This document shows positions 7,797 through 17,707 of a DNA stretch of 64,000 nucleotides, piece after piece. This DNA is from Komarekiella atlantica HA4396-MV6 (lineage in GTDB: Bacteria; Cyanobacteriota; Cyanobacteriia; Cyanobacteriales; Nostocaceae). A program made the translations under genes and the position numbers. The stretch lies in assembly GCA_019359395.1 (NCBI GenBank), contig JAHHHK010000032.1, positions 1 through 64,000 on the forward strand. The letters run 5' to 3'. The notes beneath the pieces were generated by a model. That model saw nothing but the letters and a program-made list of their open reading frames with translations. It was not told the origin of the DNA and ran no database searches. Each line of letters opens with the position of its first letter. Positions within the stretch are counted from its first letter, which is position 1.

Positions 7797-8192
7797 ATGT
7801 CTCGTCCAAAACGTACATCCCGCGTTCTAGAAAAAGCTCAGTTAAGATGTACCGGACTAAAATCAATTGTTCCAAACATCAAGTTTGATGAGGAATATAG
7901 TCTGGAAAAATTGATTGAGTCAATTGAGCAGTTACGTGCCAAAATTGATATTTATAATACTGCTCTATCTGTAGTTGACTCTTCTAAAGCTGAAATTGAA
8001 GAGATGGAAAAAAACTTGAGCAGTCTTGCTGAGAAAATGCTGATGGTGGTTGCTATCAAGTATGGTAAAAACAGCCGCGAATATGAGATGGCGGGTGGTG
8101 TTCGCACAAGCGAGCGCATCCGCAAAATCAGGTCGAGCCGCTTGAAAACTGCTGTTGCGGAAGCATCAGATGAGAATCCTAAAATCGCTTAG
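7797..8192 (+). CDS. Conserved cyanobacterial hypothetical protein, paralog A
   Basis: A 131-aa protein of unknown function. A basic N-terminus (MSRPKRTSRVLEKAQLR) leads into a helical, heptad-patterned centre (residues ~35-85, EKLIESIEQLRAKIDIYNTAL...EEMEKNLSSLAEKML). Then comes a conserved block IKYGKNSREYEMAGGVRTSERIRKIRSSR with a strongly basic end. The neighbour at 8445 is a paralog of identical length with about half the residues shared. The KYGK-S-EYEMAGGVR-S-RIRK block recurs in filamentous cyanobacterial hypotheticals. The basic tail suggests nucleic-acid or membrane contact, which is inference. No RBS is obvious. Confidence 0.75.
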   Translation: MSRPKRTSRVLEKAQLRCTGLKSIVPNIKFDEEYSLEKLIESIEQLRAKIDIYNTALSVVDSSKAEIEEMEKNLSSLAEKMLMVVAIKYGKNSREYEMAGGVRTSERIRKIRSSRLKTAVAEASDENPKIA

Positions 8193-8444
8193 TATTAGGG
8201 AAGCAAGGGGACTGGGGATATCTTTCTTCTGTCTCCTAACTCCTGCTGTATATTAAGGGCGAAAAGCGATCGCACCCTTTTACAAAGATGGTGAGATAAC
8301 ACGTAGGCAATGCCTACGGCGGGCGGTTACGCCATCGCAGCAGCTATTGAAAATAGAAAATACAAATTCTGCGGATTTTGCTGAACCAAAATGCAACTTC
8401 AGTAGGGCAAGCTAACTTTAGAATCCTCTCAAAGGAGTATACCT

Positions 8445-8840
8445 ATGTCCTACAGAAAACGTACATACCGCATTCTCGAAAAAGCTGAGTTAAGACTCGC
8501 CAAACTCAAAGAAATTGATGCAAATATGGATTTTGGAGATGCTGTAAACTTAGAAAAGTTAACGCAACTAATTGAAGAGTTACGCACTAAGATTGATGCT
8601 TATAATAAAGCTTTAGAAGCAATTGATTTTTCCCTAGCCAAGATTAAAGAGTTAGAAAAAACCTTGAATGATTTATCTCAACAGATGCTGTTAGGAATTG
8701 CCTTTAAATACGGTAAAGACAGCTGCGAGTATAGTATGGCGGGTGGTGTTCGCAAAAGCGATCGCATCCGCAAAAGCAGGTTGACTCGCTTGAAGAATAG
8801 CGCCAAAAAAGCATCTACTAGGAACGCTCAAACTGTATAA
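8445..8840 (+). CDS. Conserved cyanobacterial hypothetical protein, paralog B
   Basis: The second 131-aa paralog, with a good AAAGGAG site at about 8430-8436. The same plan is visible: basic start (MSYRKRTYRILEKAELRLAKL), a coiled-coil-like centre (LEKLTQLIEELRTKIDAYNKALEAIDFSLAKIKELEKTL) and the block FKYGKDSCEYSMAGGVRKSDRIRKSRLTRLK. The upstream regions of A and B share the phrase AGGGCAAGCTA/AGGCAAGCTAG about 50 bases before the start, so the duplication included some leader sequence. Function unknown. Confidence 0.78.
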   Translation: MSYRKRTYRILEKAELRLAKLKEIDANMDFGDAVNLEKLTQLIEELRTKIDAYNKALEAIDFSLAKIKELEKTLNDLSQQMLLGIAFKYGKDSCEYSMAGGVRKSDRIRKSRLTRLKNSAKKASTRNAQTV

Positions 8841-8973
8841 CAAACAAGGGACTGGGGACTGGGGACTGGGGACTGGTATTTCTTTCCTGCCCCGGTTGCT
8901 GAGTTTCGACTTCGCTCAACTGCCGCGAAGCCGAAGCACTGCTCCCACTCCCTCACTCTTCCCCAATACCCAA

Positions 8974-10707
8974 TTAGAAGTTGAAAGTAGTTCTCAGCGT
9001 TCCAATTATTGCATCGTCGCCGTTGCCAGTAGCTTGACCGGGATTTGTCAACCAAATCACCCCTGGGGTAATAGAGATGTTGTCGGTGACGCGATATCTA
9101 TAGAAACCTTCAAAGTGGTATGGCTTATCACTATCAACAGTGCCTAGGTATGGTTGGACACCTGCGAAGATTCCTAAAACGTTGCCTCTCTTACCGAAAT
9201 CAGGTAGGGCTACCCCAAGTCCATAACTCCAAACTTCACCATCATCACCAGCACCAAAGCCTGTGATGTCACTGTAAAGTACAAAGCCACTAATTGACAG
9301 TTTTTCACTAGGTTTGAAAGCTGCTTCTAAACCAAAAGAATTACTGACATAGGGATTGCCACCAATATTACCGGCGACGAAGTTGGCTTGGGAAGTACCG
9401 ACTACAGGACTAGCTCCGCCTGCGTTGAATAGAGGAGTGCCTGCACCATGATAACCGTGGACGTAGGTTGCTGCTAAGGTCAGGCGATCGCCAACGTTCA
9501 GATTTAACTGTCCTAAAGCAGCATAGTTACCCTCAAATAAACCTGAACCAGGGCTAGGATTATTTGCTTCAGATGCCAAGTAACCGAAGGTTAATGAAGG
9601 TTGGAAAGTACCACCGCCACCAAAGGCTAAGTTAAAGCCGACACCAGCACCGCCACCAATCCGATAGATTGGGCTTTCAGAAGCAAAGGTAGACAAAGCA
9701 CCGTTACCACCGTCAAAATCTTCAAAGTATGGGTTGACAGTAGGAACGTAATCGCTATGAATACCCCCAGTTGCAGCAAGGTATACTTGGGAGTTGCCGA
9801 TGGGGAAGTAGTAAGACAACCAGTCTATAAAAGCACTGTTGTCAAGACTGGGGGAGAGGTTAAAGGTTTGCAGACCCTCAGCTGTACCATTTGGTAAAGC
9901 TAAAGGATTTGCATTACCAGCAGCAATCCGAGTGTGCAGGGTATCTCTACCAGTGAAGCTAGATTGCAGGTCTAAACGTACCCTATTTTGAAAAACAGTG
10001 TTGTTATCATCGCCGCTGCCAAAGTTGTCAGTAACAGCGAAAATTGCTTCACCAACCAGCTTAGTTGTAGTAGAAAACTGATTTGCTTCTAGTTCAGCAG
10101 TACGTGCTTCTAAAGAATCGACTCGACCACGCAGAGTTGCCAATTCTGCTGAGAATTCTTCTTGCAAACGTTGCAGAGTTGCCAAATCCTGCTTGGTCAC
10201 TAAATCAGCAGTTGCAGTAGCAATCAGTTCATTAACCCGATCTAAACAAGCATTCAAACCTGCGGCAAACTCATAACGAGTCATTGCTCGATTGCCACGG
10301 TACGTGCCATTTGGATATCCTGCAATACAGCCGTAGCGTTCAACTAGGGATTGCAATGCTTGGAATGCCCAGTCAGTCGGCTGTACGTCAGAAAATTGAG
10401 AAACTGATGTAACTTGAGACAGTGAATTCTGGTTATTGGCTTCACTGCTGTATTTGTTAACTTGTTCTAAAACGTTGTTTTCATCAGTCTTTGCTTGAGC
10501 AATCAATTGCTGATTAACTTTTGGTTGCTCTGTTTTGATGAATGTAGAAGCTTGAGAAGCTATGGGTGCATTTACTCGACCAACTTCTACCTTTGTATTG
10601 TTAGAAGGGCTTAGTACTTTAGCAGCCATTGCCTTAGCGGAAACCAACACCGTCACTCCTAAAACTACTGGACTTAGAGCCAGAGTTTTCCACAATAGTT
10701 GAGACAT
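8974..10707 (-). CDS. Outer-membrane porin with SLH domain (iron-uptake / OprB type)
   Basis: A 577-aa cyanobacterial major porin. It has a signal peptide (LSPVVLGVTVLVSAKAMAA, ~residues 11-29) and one S-layer-homology domain at ~105-165 (FSDVQPTDWAFQALQSLVERYGCIAGYPNG...MTRYEFAAGLN) that anchors to peptidoglycan-linked polymer. A coiled coil follows at ~170-212 (LQRLQEEFSAELATLRGRVDSLEARTAELEAN), then a ~360-residue OprB-like beta barrel ending in the outer-membrane signature phenylalanine (TLRTTFNF). Relatives are annotated as iron-uptake porins in Synechocystis; passage of inorganic ions is known for that family, the iron role here is inference. It is monocistronic with a ~650-bp upstream spacer. 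Confidence 0.9.
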   Translation of the reverse strand: MSQLLWKTLALSPVVLGVTVLVSAKAMAAKVLSPSNNTKVEVGRVNAPIASQASTFIKTEQPKVNQQLIAQAKTDENNVLEQVNKYSSEANNQNSLSQVTSVSQFSDVQPTDWAFQALQSLVERYGCIAGYPNGTYRGNRAMTRYEFAAGLNACLDRVNELIATATADLVTKQDLATLQRLQEEFSAELATLRGRVDSLEARTAELEANQFSTTTKLVGEAIFAVTDNFGSGDDNNTVFQNRVRLDLQSSFTGRDTLHTRIAAGNANPLALPNGTAEGLQTFNLSPSLDNSAFIDWLSYYFPIGNSQVYLAATGGIHSDYVPTVNPYFEDFDGGNGALSTFASESPIYRIGGGAGVGFNLAFGGGGTFQPSLTFGYLASEANNPSPGSGLFEGNYAALGQLNLNVGDRLTLAATYVHGYHGAGTPLFNAGGASPVVGTSQANFVAGNIGGNPYVSNSFGLEAAFKPSEKLSISGFVLYSDITGFGAGDDGEVWSYGLGVALPDFGKRGNVLGIFAGVQPYLGTVDSDKPYHFEGFYRYRVTDNISITPGVIWLTNPGQATGNGDDAIIGTLRTTFNF

Positions 10708-11353
10708 TTCTTGCTTTTACTTTCCTAAATAAAGTCCCAGAATTATTACCTTCAAGGAAAAAAAATGAGCAGTTATTGCTCTCTTGGAAATGTAATTTGC
10801 AATATAGTACACTAGACCACCTTTGATGTAAAGTCTTGCCGAGAGCTTGTTTGCGAACCGGAGGTTTTTGCTTGTGTTTCGCTAGTTAGTTACTCTCTTT
10901 TCTAGTTTTTAACTTCTGAATTCTTAACCATAATTTAGGGGAGCTTTCTTTGGTTTTTGTAAAAGTAGCAAATTTCAACCATAATAGGTTGTATTTTTAG
11001 ATATTCATGCAGTTAGCTAATAACATCATCGGCAATTCTGGATGAGTTTTGTTTTGCATGGAAAAACTCAGGTTAAAACCTGTAAATGATTCTCGATATC
11101 ATGGATGATGAATAGTGCTGAGTGCTGTAAAGCCCTGCGGGCATGGCTGCGCTTAGAGCGGATAGCTAAGGTTTAGCCCGTGCTGAGTTTTGAGTTTGTA
11201 GGACTTACGCACTGCTCAATACCCATATTTCATTTGCCCAGGATTTACGCAAAATTTGCCAAAAAGATTAATTTATCGTTCGCCTTGGTGCCGGAGGCAT
11301 ACCGCCAAGACGCCTTCTCTGCGTTCGCCTTGGTGTCGTAGACAGAGGCTCCG
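10708..11353. other. Gap between porin and kdpC; promoter region and repeats
   Basis: No gene recognised. The part next to the porin (10708-11000) is AT-rich and presumably holds the porin promoter. 11100-11200 contains a GCCCTGCGGGCATGGCTGCGC-type repeat. 11280-11400 contains GC-rich palindromic units (CGTTCGCCTTGGTGCCGGAGG and a near copy CGTTCGCCTTGGTGTCGTAG) that run into the 3' end of kdpC. Confidence 0.6.
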
Positions 11354-12040
11354 TCAACGCGCAGCGTCTCGTAGAGAAGAACGCCGCGAATTTATAGAGT
11401 TCTTATTCCCAACTTGATCTAGAGCTAGATTCAACTGCAAAACATTAACCCCAGGCTCACCAAAGATTCCTAGAAAGCGATTTTCAGTGTTTTGGACAAT
11501 CAAATTTTCTAGTTGGTTAGGCTCAATTCCTCTGGACTTTGCCACTCTTGCAACTTGTACTCTGGCAGCTTCAGGAGTGATGTGAGGGTCAAGGCTGGAA
11601 CCAGAGGTGTAAACGAGATCCGCAGTTGGTTGCACGCCTGCTGTTTTCAGACGATTTAGATCGCCTTCAACCCGTTTGCTGGGGTCGGGGTTATCTTTAC
11701 CTTTGACGCGTTCTAGTAATGCTGGATTACTAGGAGCCAAGTTGCTAGCGCCAGAAACCCCAGTTTGTAGAACGCCGACATCATCTTTTTTGGGGTCGGC
11801 TGTGCTGTAGCTGGTGGTGCTGGGACGACTGTTAAAATAGCGATCGCTCACAAAAGGCTGACCAATTAGAGCAGAACCCACGACTTGACCTGTATTATTT
11901 TTCAGTAAACTACCGTTTGCTTGAAACGGAAATAGAATTTGCCCCAAAGCAATCATCAAAAAGGGATAAACAATAGCTGCGACTACCCAAAGTACCAAGG
12001 CAGAACGAATCGCTCTACTCGCTTCACGTGCAAAACTCAT
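11354..12040 (-). CDS. kdpC: K+-transporting ATPase subunit C
   Basis: KdpC is the single-span periplasm-facing subunit that assists K+/ATP coupling in KdpFABC. The start is ATG at 12040 with GGAGAAATTTTA before it; an upstream in-frame ATG would add 28 residues that overlap the previous gene. The protein (228 aa) has a membrane anchor (SALVLWVVAAIVYPFLMIAL, ~14-33), GQVVGSALIGQPF, YFNSRPS and DPHITPEAARVQVARVAKSRGI, and ends its conserved part at FGEPGVNVLQLNLALD. The last ~15 residues (NSINSRRSSLRDAAR) are encoded by an interspersed repeat, so the natural C-terminus appears to have been replaced. Start overlaps the preceding stop. Confidence 0.93.
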   Translation of the reverse strand: MSFAREASRAIRSALVLWVVAAIVYPFLMIALGQILFPFQANGSLLKNNTGQVVGSALIGQPFVSDRYFNSRPSTTSYSTADPKKDDVGVLQTGVSGASNLAPSNPALLERVKGKDNPDPSKRVEGDLNRLKTAGVQPTADLVYTSGSSLDPHITPEAARVQVARVAKSRGIEPNQLENLIVQNTENRFLGIFGEPGVNVLQLNLALDQVGNKNSINSRRSSLRDAAR

Positions 12041-12318
12041 TAAAATTTCTCCGGTACAAACATCACAAAAAACAGATAAATGGAAAGTCCCAGTGTCACC
12101 AGTCCTAATAGTCCTAGCGCCCAAGATTGACTGCGGGAAAGTTGTTCATTAGTGGCAGCATAGACTAGAGGTGCAAGCACTAGGTTGAAGCACATCGCCA
12201 GAAATAAATACAGCGGTAGCTTTTGTCTACGCCATTGACACCAAATTTCAGTTATTTCTTCAAGTACCTGGGTAGATTGAGATAGAGAAATAGTGCGTCG
12301 GATATGAAAGGGTTTCAT
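12040..12318 (-). CDS. kdpG: KdpF-like small subunit (KdpG of Anabaena kdp operons)
   Basis: A 92-aa membrane protein between kdpB and kdpC. It has two hydrophobic spans: LYLFLAMCFNLVLAPLVYAA (~36-55) and WALGLLGLVTLGLSIYLFFVMFVPEKF (~66-92). The second span with its terminal P-E-K/R-F is the KdpF motif (a one-helix stabilising subunit of the Kdp complex). The N-terminal ~60 residues are an extra part not present in E. coli KdpF. From memory, kdp operons of Anabaena carry an ORF named kdpG at this position; the symbol follows that recollection. Its stop and the kdpC start overlap, consistent with translational coupling. Confidence 0.75.
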   Translation of the reverse strand: MKPFHIRRTISLSQSTQVLEEITEIWCQWRRQKLPLYLFLAMCFNLVLAPLVYAATNEQLSRSQSWALGLLGLVTLGLSIYLFFVMFVPEKF

Positions 12319-12335
12319 AAGTGAATAGTTGGGAA

Positions 12336-14474
12336 TTAAGACAAAGGCAGAATCATATCTATGAGTTTGATGGCAATGAAGGGAGCAATAATCCCACCAA
12401 GACCATAAATTAAAATGTTGCGACGTAGTAATTGATCTGCTGTTAAAGGTAAGAACTTCACTCCTCTAAGTGCTAGGGGAATCAGTGCTGGAATAATCAG
12501 GGCATTGTAAATCAGGGCTGAGGCGATCGCAGATTGGGCACTTTTGAGTCCCATAATATTAAGTGCGCCAATTCCGGCGGCTGCAAAGATAGTGGGAATA
12601 ATCGCAAAATACTTGGCAATATCATTAGCAATAGAGAATGTCGTCAATGCCCCACGAGTGATTAGTAGCTGTTTACCAATAGTTACTAAATCAATCAACT
12701 TGGTAGGGTCAGAGTCTAAATCCACCATATTGGCAGCTTCTTTAGCAGCTTGCGTACCAGAGTTCATCGCTAAACCCACATTTGCTTGAGCTAGAGCAGG
12801 TGCATCGTTTGTGCCATCTCCGGTCATTGCCACCAGTTTACCCTGAGATTGTTCCGAGCGAATCACCTCAATCTTGTCTTCTGGAGTCGCTTCTGCAATA
12901 AAATCATCTACCCCAGCCTCTTGGGCAATTACCGAAGCTGTAATCCGGTTGTCACCTGTTAGCATGACAGTCTTAACGCCCATACGGCGGAGTTGGTCAA
13001 ACCGTTCCCGCAGACCAGGTTTTACAATATCCTTGAGATAAATAACGCCATAAATCTGGTCATCTTGACAGACGGCTAAGGGTGTACCTCCTAAGCGAGA
13101 AACTCGCTCATAAGCTGCGTCAATATCATCTGGAATGTAGCCGCCACGAGAACGAACAAACCCTTTAATCGCATCCACCGCTCCTTTGCGAACTTGTTTA
13201 CCACCGGGTAAATTCGTGCCACTCATGCGGGTTTTAGCGGAAAACTCTACACCCTCTGCTTTGTCGGCATTAAAGTCTACTTCAACCTGGGACTTTTCTG
13301 CTAATACCACAATTGATTTGCCCTCTGGTGTTTCATCAAACAAACTAGCAGCTAGGGAAACTCGCGCCATGTCTTCTAATGAGTGATTATTCAAAGGAAT
13401 AAACTCATCAGCCATGCGATTACCCAAGGTGATAGTACCCGTTTTATCTAACACCAGCGTGTTGATATCACCACAAGCTTCTACTGCTCGACCAGAAGTA
13501 GCGATCACATTAAATTGCGCTACCCTATCCATACCAGCGATTCCAATGGCGCTGAGCAAACCACCAATAGTTGTAGGAATCAGAGCTACCAGCAGCGATA
13601 TTAAAATAGCAACACTAACACCTGTACGTAAACTGTTTCCTGCCTCAGCCCCAAACACAGTACTAATAAAGTTGGCAATGTAGTCAACAAAGGGAGGCAT
13701 TGTAGCCACCACAATCAGGAAAACCTGTGTAAGCACTGCTAACAGCACCGTCAAAGCAATCTCGTTGGGTGTTTTGCTGCGTTCTGCTCCTTCCACTAGA
13801 GCAATCATGCGATCGATAAAGCCTTGTCCAGGATCGGCGGTAATCCGAATCGTCAACTCGTCTGAGAGTAGGCGCGTGCCTCCCGTAACTGAACTGGCAA
13901 TATCCGTACCTGGTTGCTTCAATACAGGAGCAGATTCCCCAGTAATTGCAGACTCATCCACTGAGCCAATGCCCTGAATTACATCCCCATCAGCGGGAAT
14001 CATGTTATTTGCAATTACCTTTACCAAATCGCCGCGCCGTAGTTCTGTGGAATTAACTTCCTGAATGGAACCATCGGGGAGGATTCTGTTAGCAATGGTA
14101 TCAGATCGCGTCGATCTGAGTGCATCTGCCTGAGCTTTGCCACGTCCTTCAGCAACGGCTTCGGCAAAGTTTGCAAAGACAAGTGTGAAAAATAGAATAA
14201 AGGTAATCAACCCATTTAATAGGCGTTGCTGATTCACATCTGCTTGGACTGTACCAAATAGATTTGGATTAAGGGTAACTAAGAAGGTGACAATTGTCCC
14301 CACCCAAACAACAAACATTACCGGGTTTCTCACAGTAATTCGGGGATCGAGCTTGACAAATGACTCACGAATTGCTCTTTGATACAGTCCCCGCATATCT
14401 GCTTTGGGGGTATGTTTGCGCGAGTCACGAGTTCCATGTGAAACACGGGGCGAAGGAGAATCAGTAGTAGGCAT
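12336..14474 (-). CDS. kdpB: K+-transporting ATPase ATP-binding subunit B
   Basis: The P-type ATPase subunit of the high-affinity K+ pump. The 712-aa product has the phosphorylation motif [13 protein letters not shown] and the actuator-domain sequence [15 protein letters not shown] (TGES). It also has the hinge MVTGDNR-type motif [10 protein letters not shown] and [18 protein letters not shown]. It starts with a hydrophilic ~25-residue extension. It is second in the kdpA-B-G-C operon, but kdpA lies 403 bp upstream with a repeat block in between, an unusually long internal gap for this operon. Confidence 0.97.
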   Translation of the reverse strand: MPTTDSPSPRVSHGTRDSRKHTPKADMRGLYQRAIRESFVKLDPRITVRNPVMFVVWVGTIVTFLVTLNPNLFGTVQADVNQQRLLNGLITFILFFTLVFANFAEAVAEGRGKAQADALRSTRSDTIANRILPDGSIQEVNSTELRRGDLVKVIANNMIPADGDVIQGIGSVDESAITGESAPVLKQPGTDIASSVTGGTRLLSDELTIRITADPGQGFIDRMIALVEGAERSKTPNEIALTVLLAVLTQVFLIVVATMPPFVDYIANFISTVFGAEAGNSLRTGVSVAILISLLVALIPTTIGGLLSAIGIAGMDRVAQFNVIATSGRAVEACGDINTLVLDKTGTITLGNRMADEFIPLNNHSLEDMARVSLAASLFDETPEGKSIVVLAEKSQVEVDFNADKAEGVEFSAKTRMSGTNLPGGKQVRKGAVDAIKGFVRSRGGYIPDDIDAAYERVSRLGGTPLAVCQDDQIYGVIYLKDIVKPGLRERFDQLRRMGVKTVMLTGDNRITASVIAQEAGVDDFIAEATPEDKIEVIRSEQSQGKLVAMTGDGTNDAPALAQANVGLAMNSGTQAAKEAANMVDLDSDPTKLIDLVTIGKQLLITRGALTTFSIANDIAKYFAIIPTIFAAAGIGALNIMGLKSAQSAIASALIYNALIIPALIPLALRGVKFLPLTADQLLRRNILIYGLGGIIAPFIAIKLIDMILPLS

Positions 14475-14570
14475 ATTATATTAGTCAGTCGTTAATAGTA
14501 TTAGAGCAATCTGACTCATTCACAGCAGTTTTTATTTAGACCACACTTGTTGATGTGCTTCTCTGCGACT

Positions 14571-14826
14571 CTGTCTTGAAAAGTTTCCTGCGGTTCGCGT
14601 TAGCGTCTCGTAAGAGAGGGAAACCCTCCCGCAGAACTTTTCGCTGTCTTGAAAAGTTTCCTGCGGTTCGCGTTAGCGTCTCGTAAGAGAGGGAAACCCT
14701 CCCGCAGAACTTTTCGCTGTCTTGAAAAGTTTCCTGCGGTTCGCGTTAGCGTCTCGTAAGAGAGGGAAACCCTCCTTCTCCTGACGGAGACGCTATGCGA
14801 ACAGAACTTTTCGCTGCGTCTCTGCG
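14571..14826. repeat. 73-bp direct repeats (2 full + 1 expanded) inside the kdp operon
   Basis: Copies begin CTGTCTTGAAAAGTTTCC at 14571, 14644 and 14717 (period 73). The third carries an extra TCTCCTGACGGAGACGC insert. Each copy contains the inverted arms GAAAAGTTTCCTGCGG and CCGCAGAACTTTTC, so each can fold into a long hairpin in the kdpA-kdpB mRNA. A degenerate relative occurs at 62880-62945 (CGAAAAGTAAGCG...AACTTTTCAAGACAG). Confidence 0.92.
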
Positions 14827-14877
14827 TGACACAAATTCATAGCCTCAATTGAAAATCGCTGTAAAATCTAAAATTAC

Positions 14878-16623
14878 TCACCCGATGCCTTTGGTAATGA
14901 AAAAGGCTTCACCGATTGGGCCTAATGCCAGCACAGGGAAGAATGTAAGCGCACCCAGGATTAAAATCACGCCTGCGGTCACGCCTGTAAAGAGTCCGGT
15001 ATCGGTTCGCAATGTCCCAACTGTAAAAGGAACAGATTGCTTGCGAGATATGCTATCTGCTAGCATTAGCAGACCAATTATCGGAATATAACGCCCTGCT
15101 AGGAGGCTGAAGCAGGTACTCAGATTCCACCACAGGGCATTTAAGGTTGGTTGTGTGCCTGTTGCGATCGCTAATGGTGAAGGTTGGGAATCGCCTAAGC
15201 CTTCAAACCCAGAACCGTTATTAGCAGCAGCTGAGGCGTATTCGTAGATTACCTGCGAAAAACCGTGGAAACCAGGATTGCTAATTCCTGCTAGTAGGTC
15301 GGGAAATGCTAAGGTGATACCTGCGGGAATCAGAATTGCGATCGGGTGAACCAACAAAATCAGGAAACTGGCAAGCACAACCTCACGCTTTTCTATTTTG
15401 CGTCCAAGAAATTCTGGTGTGCGTCCTACCATTAAACCCGTGACGAATACCGCCAAGATGAGATAAGCAAACAAGTAAGCTGTTCCTGTACCTTGTCCAC
15501 CCCAGATAATTTGTAGGAACATATCCGAAAGAGTGACAAAACCGCCATTAGGCATGAATGAGTCGTGTAGGCTGTTAACTGCTCCGCACATAGTGGCGGT
15601 TGTACTGACTGCGAATAGTGCAGATTGTGCCCAACCAAAGCGGACTTCTTTACCTTCAAGGTTTGGCTGCTGACTACCCAGAAGTGCATTAACCGCTGGA
15701 TTGCCGTTGTATTCTCCGATCGCAGTAATAATTATAAATACTACATAAATTATCCCAACCATCCCGAAAATTAACCAAGCTTGCTTAGTATTGTTAGCAA
15801 ACAAGCCATAGGTGTAAATCAAGGAAGTGGGAATCGAAAGCATTGCCACAATCTCAATTAAGTTAGAAAATCCGTTGGGATTTTCAAATGGGTGTGCGGA
15901 GTTGATGGCGAAAAAGCCGCCGCCGTTTTCCCCTAGTTCCTTAATAATTTCAAAATGGGCAACAGGGCCACGAGCGATCGCCTGACTAATGTTAGGGTCT
16001 TCTAGGGTAGGAAATACCACTGGCCCCGCTAGAGTTTCTGGAACACCAAGGGCAATTAAGACAATTCCACCCACAAGACAAATCGGCAGCAAAATCCGCA
16101 TAATTGCGCGAATCAGGTCTACGTAAAAGTTACCCAAAGGTCTACCCGTCAATCCTCGAATAAAAGCGATCGCCACCGCTAATCCCGTCGCCGCTGAGGT
16201 AAACATGTGATAACCTAGTCCCCACACTTGGCTGCCATAGCTCAAGTTGGTTTCGCCAGAATAGTGTTGCTGGTTAGTATTGGTAATGAAAGAAATGGTG
16301 GTGTGCAGTACTGTGTCCCAAGTTGGGGCGTCTATCTTAGTCGGGTTAAGTGGTAGCCATCCTTGATTCATGATGATCAAGAAAATCAGCAGCCACATAA
16401 CTAAGTTGCTGTATAGAATTGCCCGCGCATACTGCCAACCCGTCATATTTTCTTTGGCTTGAACACCAACTAGAGAGTAAAGCACTCGCTCAACCGGATT
16501 CAAAATTGGATCGAGAAGAGTAGTTTGCTCCAAGAAAATACGCGCTATATATCGCCCTAAAAAGGGAGTAATTACTACTACAATTAGTAGCGTTAATGCA
16601 ATTTGAATCCATCCTTGTAGCAT
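14878..16623 (-). CDS. kdpA: K+-transporting ATPase subunit A
   Basis: The K+-translocating, channel-like subunit. From ATG 16623 it has 581 residues; the alternative TTG at 16641 overlaps the GGAG ribosome site (about 16634-16637), so 16623 is preferred. The K+-filter loops are recognisable: [50 protein letters not shown] and [14 protein letters not shown]. Multiple transmembrane segments run throughout. It is the first gene of the operon kdpA-kdpB-kdpG-kdpC. No kdpD or kdpE sensor genes follow in the window. Confidence 0.97.
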   Translation of the reverse strand: MLQGWIQIALTLLIVVVITPFLGRYIARIFLEQTTLLDPILNPVERVLYSLVGVQAKENMTGWQYARAILYSNLVMWLLIFLIIMNQGWLPLNPTKIDAPTWDTVLHTTISFITNTNQQHYSGETNLSYGSQVWGLGYHMFTSAATGLAVAIAFIRGLTGRPLGNFYVDLIRAIMRILLPICLVGGIVLIALGVPETLAGPVVFPTLEDPNISQAIARGPVAHFEIIKELGENGGGFFAINSAHPFENPNGFSNLIEIVAMLSIPTSLIYTYGLFANNTKQAWLIFGMVGIIYVVFIIITAIGEYNGNPAVNALLGSQQPNLEGKEVRFGWAQSALFAVSTTATMCGAVNSLHDSFMPNGGFVTLSDMFLQIIWGGQGTGTAYLFAYLILAVFVTGLMVGRTPEFLGRKIEKREVVLASFLILLVHPIAILIPAGITLAFPDLLAGISNPGFHGFSQVIYEYASAAANNGSGFEGLGDSQPSPLAIATGTQPTLNALWWNLSTCFSLLAGRYIPIIGLLMLADSISRKQSVPFTVGTLRTDTGLFTGVTAGVILILGALTFFPVLALGPIGEAFFITKGIG

Positions 16624-17707
16624 GAGTTTGTCGAACTCCAATATAAGTTAATTCGATTTGATGAAACATATCGATGTTTATGTGTGACAAAAATTTGGAA
16701 TTGCTCTTGCATTAAAGATTTTTTAGATGCAAATACAATTTTTTAATAGTAGTTTTTCATTGTTATATATATGCTATAGGCTATTTTTTAAAATGCTTAA
16801 TTTATTCCAGTTGAGCAATTTTAATTAGCGCAATATGAATCACCAATAACTTTTTAATTAAGCGCTTTTACAAACATCATGAAGCTTTGATGGTAAGAAT
16901 GCAAGGTATAAATTAATATTTAAACTTAAATATATAAGTGATATATACATTTCTTGAGAGTGTTTATATCAATATATATCTGCAAATATAGTAAAATGCT
17001 AACAAACAGATATTTTGTAGAAAAATCAACTGTTCGCGTAGGCTTTGTTTGTTTAGCCTTACCCTTGAGAGTGACAGCTATGTTAACTGAACCGTATTAC
17101 ATATTAGGGTGTACTTAGCCTGATACTCCCATAACATGAAAAAACCGTAGCTGGACTACTACGGTTAACTCGGTGAACTACTGAACTCTAGCTTGCTATG
17201 AAAAGCTGTAAGCCTTGCAACTTAAGCTCTTTTGCTATTTTGTAATCTCTATTCTCTCTGAGACTACACTTTAACTGCTCTAGATACATTCGTCATTACT
17301 AGTCTGAGATAGTTAGTCTGGTTAAATATTTATCCATCTTATCCGTATTAACTACAAGGCTTTGTTTGTAAGCGATCGCTTAACCAAATAAGCTTTACAG
17401 CAGGTTTCATAAGAATAGACCATAGTAGGATGGGCATTACAATGCCCATCCTATAAGCTACAAGGCTTTGGCTGTAAGCGATAAGACATGGAGAAAATTT
17501 AGCAGAGTAATCAGACAACCTGTATAGCTCTGTTCATTGCGTAGAATTGACAAATACATACCTAATTTTTGTCAGTGATATTACGCGATTATTTAAAATA
17601 TAATATACTTTTTTGCTAGTAATACTTTGAGATAGAGTAAAATTAGTGCTACCCCAAAAAAAGAAAAATTCCGTATTTTCCGAAAAATAAAACTTTTAAT
17701 CTTACCT
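16624..17707. other. Long AT-rich region upstream of kdpA
   Basis: No protein gene is seen in 1.08 kb. 16640-17030 is very AT-rich and 17340-17470 contains short repeats. A folded element at about 17040-17260 is listed separately. Confidence 0.6.
17040..17260 (-). promoter_or_regulatory. Structured kdp leader; possible c-di-AMP (ydaO-type) riboswitch
   Basis: Read on the minus strand, toward kdpA, the region carries a perfect 8-bp hairpin AACCGTAG-TAGTCCAG-CTACGGTT. This is followed by TTTTCATGTTATGGGAGTATCAGGC, and later CGGTTCAGTTAACATAGC. I compared these by eye with the remembered ydaO/yuaA core (a GGGACCC-type hairpin, then GGGUGAAUC, then CCGUCAGCUAACCUCG). GGGAGTATC and CGGTTCAGTTAAC are partial matches. 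c-di-AMP riboswitches control K+ importers elsewhere, which makes the location sensible, but the match is weak and the element is ~400 nt from the start codon. Confidence 0.3.

Noticed and set aside
10708-11353. kdpD or other sensor genes after kdpC
   Set aside because: Only repeats and the porin follow; no histidine kinase-like sequence is seen, so this is an operon without kdpD/E in the window.
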